The position numbers were made by a program, and so were the translations under genes. This document shows, in pieces, positions 5,257 to 6,112 of a stretch of 6,112 nt of DNA; within the stretch, counting starts at the first letter, position 1, and each line of letters begins with the position of its first letter. The notes beneath the pieces are model-generated. The model did not search any database, had not been told where the DNA came from, and saw nothing but the letters and a program-made list of their open reading frames with translations. Origin of the DNA: Acidimicrobiaceae bacterium (lineage in GTDB: Bacteria; Actinomycetota; Acidimicrobiia; Acidimicrobiales; RAAP-2); assembly GCA_003151555.1 (NCBI GenBank), contig PLXU01000101.1, positions 13,742-19,853 of the forward strand, read 5' to 3'.

Positions 5257-5288
5257 TTCTAGACGTCCTTACGCTCACTGTACCACCT
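5223..5288 (-). repeat. conserved non-coding element, copy B (candidate structured leader)
   Basis: This is the second copy of the element at 2556-2619. AGGACGTCT (5269-5261), CCCGCTTCC (5255-5247) and AGGTG (5288-5284) are identical to copy A. The hairpin is TCTGG / TCGGA (5239-5235 and 5227-5223) with a 7-nt loop. Compared with copy A, the outer C-G pair has become U-A and two inner pairs have become U-G and G-U, so pairing survives only in minus-strand RNA. The alternative stem AGGUG / CAUCU (5288-5284 with 5241-5237) is also kept. It lies 107 bases upstream of the DoxX ATG. Confidence 0.65.
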
Positions 5289-5402
5289 CATTTTGATTTT
5301 TTGTTGAAGGAATTGGGAATAGTGAATGTCTCCGCGGGCACGTCGCAATTCGCCGCGTTGGCGAGTCGAGCGAGGTGATCGAGTCGCGTCCCACTTCAAC
5401 TT

Positions 5403-6112
5403 TCACTCAGCGAGGCTGCGGGGATCAACTCCCACACCACCGTTCGCACTGCTCTCGTACGCAGCCAGAGCCCCGCGCAGCACCTGCACCGCTTCGTGCG
5501 CTCCCCAGAGCAACGGACCTTCGCCGGTGTGCAGCCAACGCAGCCAGTGACGGCCCGAATCGCGAAAGCTGCTCGCCCAGTCGTCGTCGAGGGCGTGAAA
5601 CGAACGCATTTCGCCGTCCACGTACGTCTCCAAACTCGGTTGCTGAATACCTCGACCGGTGCAGCGGTTCACGCGGGCGAATCCCCGTCGCCCGGTCACT
5701 TCCCAGCGTTCGTCGTTCGTGTAGTAGTCGCTGCGCAGGTACATGTCCACGGCGAACGTGATGTCCCACACGCCACGAATGCCATTGGCGTGCTCCCATA
5801 CCACCGTGCTCGGCGCGTCGATCTCGATTCCCTCCATTATCTGCGTTGATCCAATCCAGGCCCGCACTTCGCGGATGGGTCCAAAGAGCCAGATCGCCGT
5901 GGAGAGTTTGTGCCAACCATCATCAAAGAGCAGGATTCCCCGTCCGCGTTTGGCCTGGTCGAATTGCCACTGGTAGGTTTCGCCCGACACCTCCCAGCCG
6001 CCGCGTCCGCTGGCCACCATTTTGAGGTGGTAGCCGCTGATTGGTCCGAGATCGCCCGAGTCGACGATCCCTTTCAATTTTCGCAATGGCTCGTAGAAGA
6101 GATAGTTCTCCA
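5403..6112 (-). CDS. Gfo/Idh/MocA-family oxidoreductase, C-terminal part (5' end outside the window)
   Basis: The frame runs off the right edge without a convincing start. The first codons in the window read ENYLFYEPLRKLKGIVDSGDLGPISGYHLK, the usual join between the NAD(P)-binding Rossmann domain and the C-terminal substrate domain of this family. The visible part, about 235 residues, contains KRGRGILLFDDGWHKLSTAIWLFGPIREVRAWIG, which matches the conserved Gly-rich strand with Asp and His near the active site. Then comes a beta-sheet region (TVVWEHANGIRGVWDITF) and a C-terminal helix containing HEAVQVLRGALAAYESS, also typical. Such enzymes oxidise or reduce sugars, inositols or similar polyols using NAD(P). 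The nucleotide-binding GxGxxG and the EKP lysine lie outside the window, so substrate and completeness cannot be judged. Confidence 0.9.
   Translation of the reverse strand, partial: ENYLFYEPLRKLKGIVDSGDLGPISGYHLKMVASGRGGWEVSGETYQWQFDQAKRGRGILLFDDGWHKLSTAIWLFGPIREVRAWIGSTQIMEGIEIDAPSTVVWEHANGIRGVWDITFAVDMYLRSDYYTNDERWEVTGRRGFARVNRCTGRGIQQPSLETYVDGEMRSFHALDDDWASSFRDSGRHWLRWLHTGEGPLLWGAHEAVQVLRGALAAYESSANGGVGVDPRSLAE

Noticed and set aside
1..6112. CRISPR arrays, tRNA or rRNA genes, insertion sequences
   Set aside because: No regularly spaced repeats, cloverleaf-like sequence, rRNA-like sequence or transposase was seen.

Overview
All well-supported genes in this window lie on the minus strand. 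The base composition is moderately GC-rich. Two GAF-ANTAR regulators, a DoxX-family membrane protein of the actinobacterial kind and a haem-oxygenase-like 'iron-containing redox enzyme' relative together suggest an actinobacterium. A lower-GC lineage such as the Acidimicrobiia would fit, but that is inference; there is no rRNA or other phylogenetic marker here.

Layout in transcription order (right to left). 6112-5403: the C-terminal part of a Gfo/Idh/MocA-family oxidoreductase, cut by the window edge. 5402-5116: an intergenic stretch with a conserved non-coding element (copy B, 5288-5223), an 8-bp inverted repeat and a 12-bp palindrome. 5115-4576: a four-helix DoxX-family membrane protein. 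4575-4419: a gap that can fold into competing hairpins. 4418-3678 and 3593-2847: two tandem, clearly non-identical GAF-ANTAR regulators. 2846-2105: a long stretch without a recognisable gene; it holds copy A of the conserved element (2619-2556), followed by one doubtful ORF (2534-2097). 2104-1931: a small CsbD-like stress protein. 1896-1853: a perfect 16-bp hairpin. 1571-1347: a small ORF whose first 30 residues look like a degenerate CsbD repeat. 1350-211: a haem-oxygenase-like (HDO-fold) protein coupled to that small ORF by an ATGA stop/start overlap. 210-1: no gene recognised.

Taken together, the genes look like a stress and redox-sensing neighbourhood: GAF sensors with RNA-binding ANTAR output domains, a CsbD protein, a DoxX membrane protein and an HDO-fold protein. 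The two most unusual points are these. First, about 65 nt is repeated at 2556-2619 and 5223-5288 in the same orientation. Its hairpin keeps pairing through compensatory and G-U changes only if read as minus-strand RNA, which suggests a regulatory leader or cis-acting element. Second, the HDO-fold protein appears to have lost the three histidines and one aspartate expected to bind the di-iron centre while keeping the fold-defining sequence, so it may be a pseudo-enzyme. Functional links between these parts are inference.
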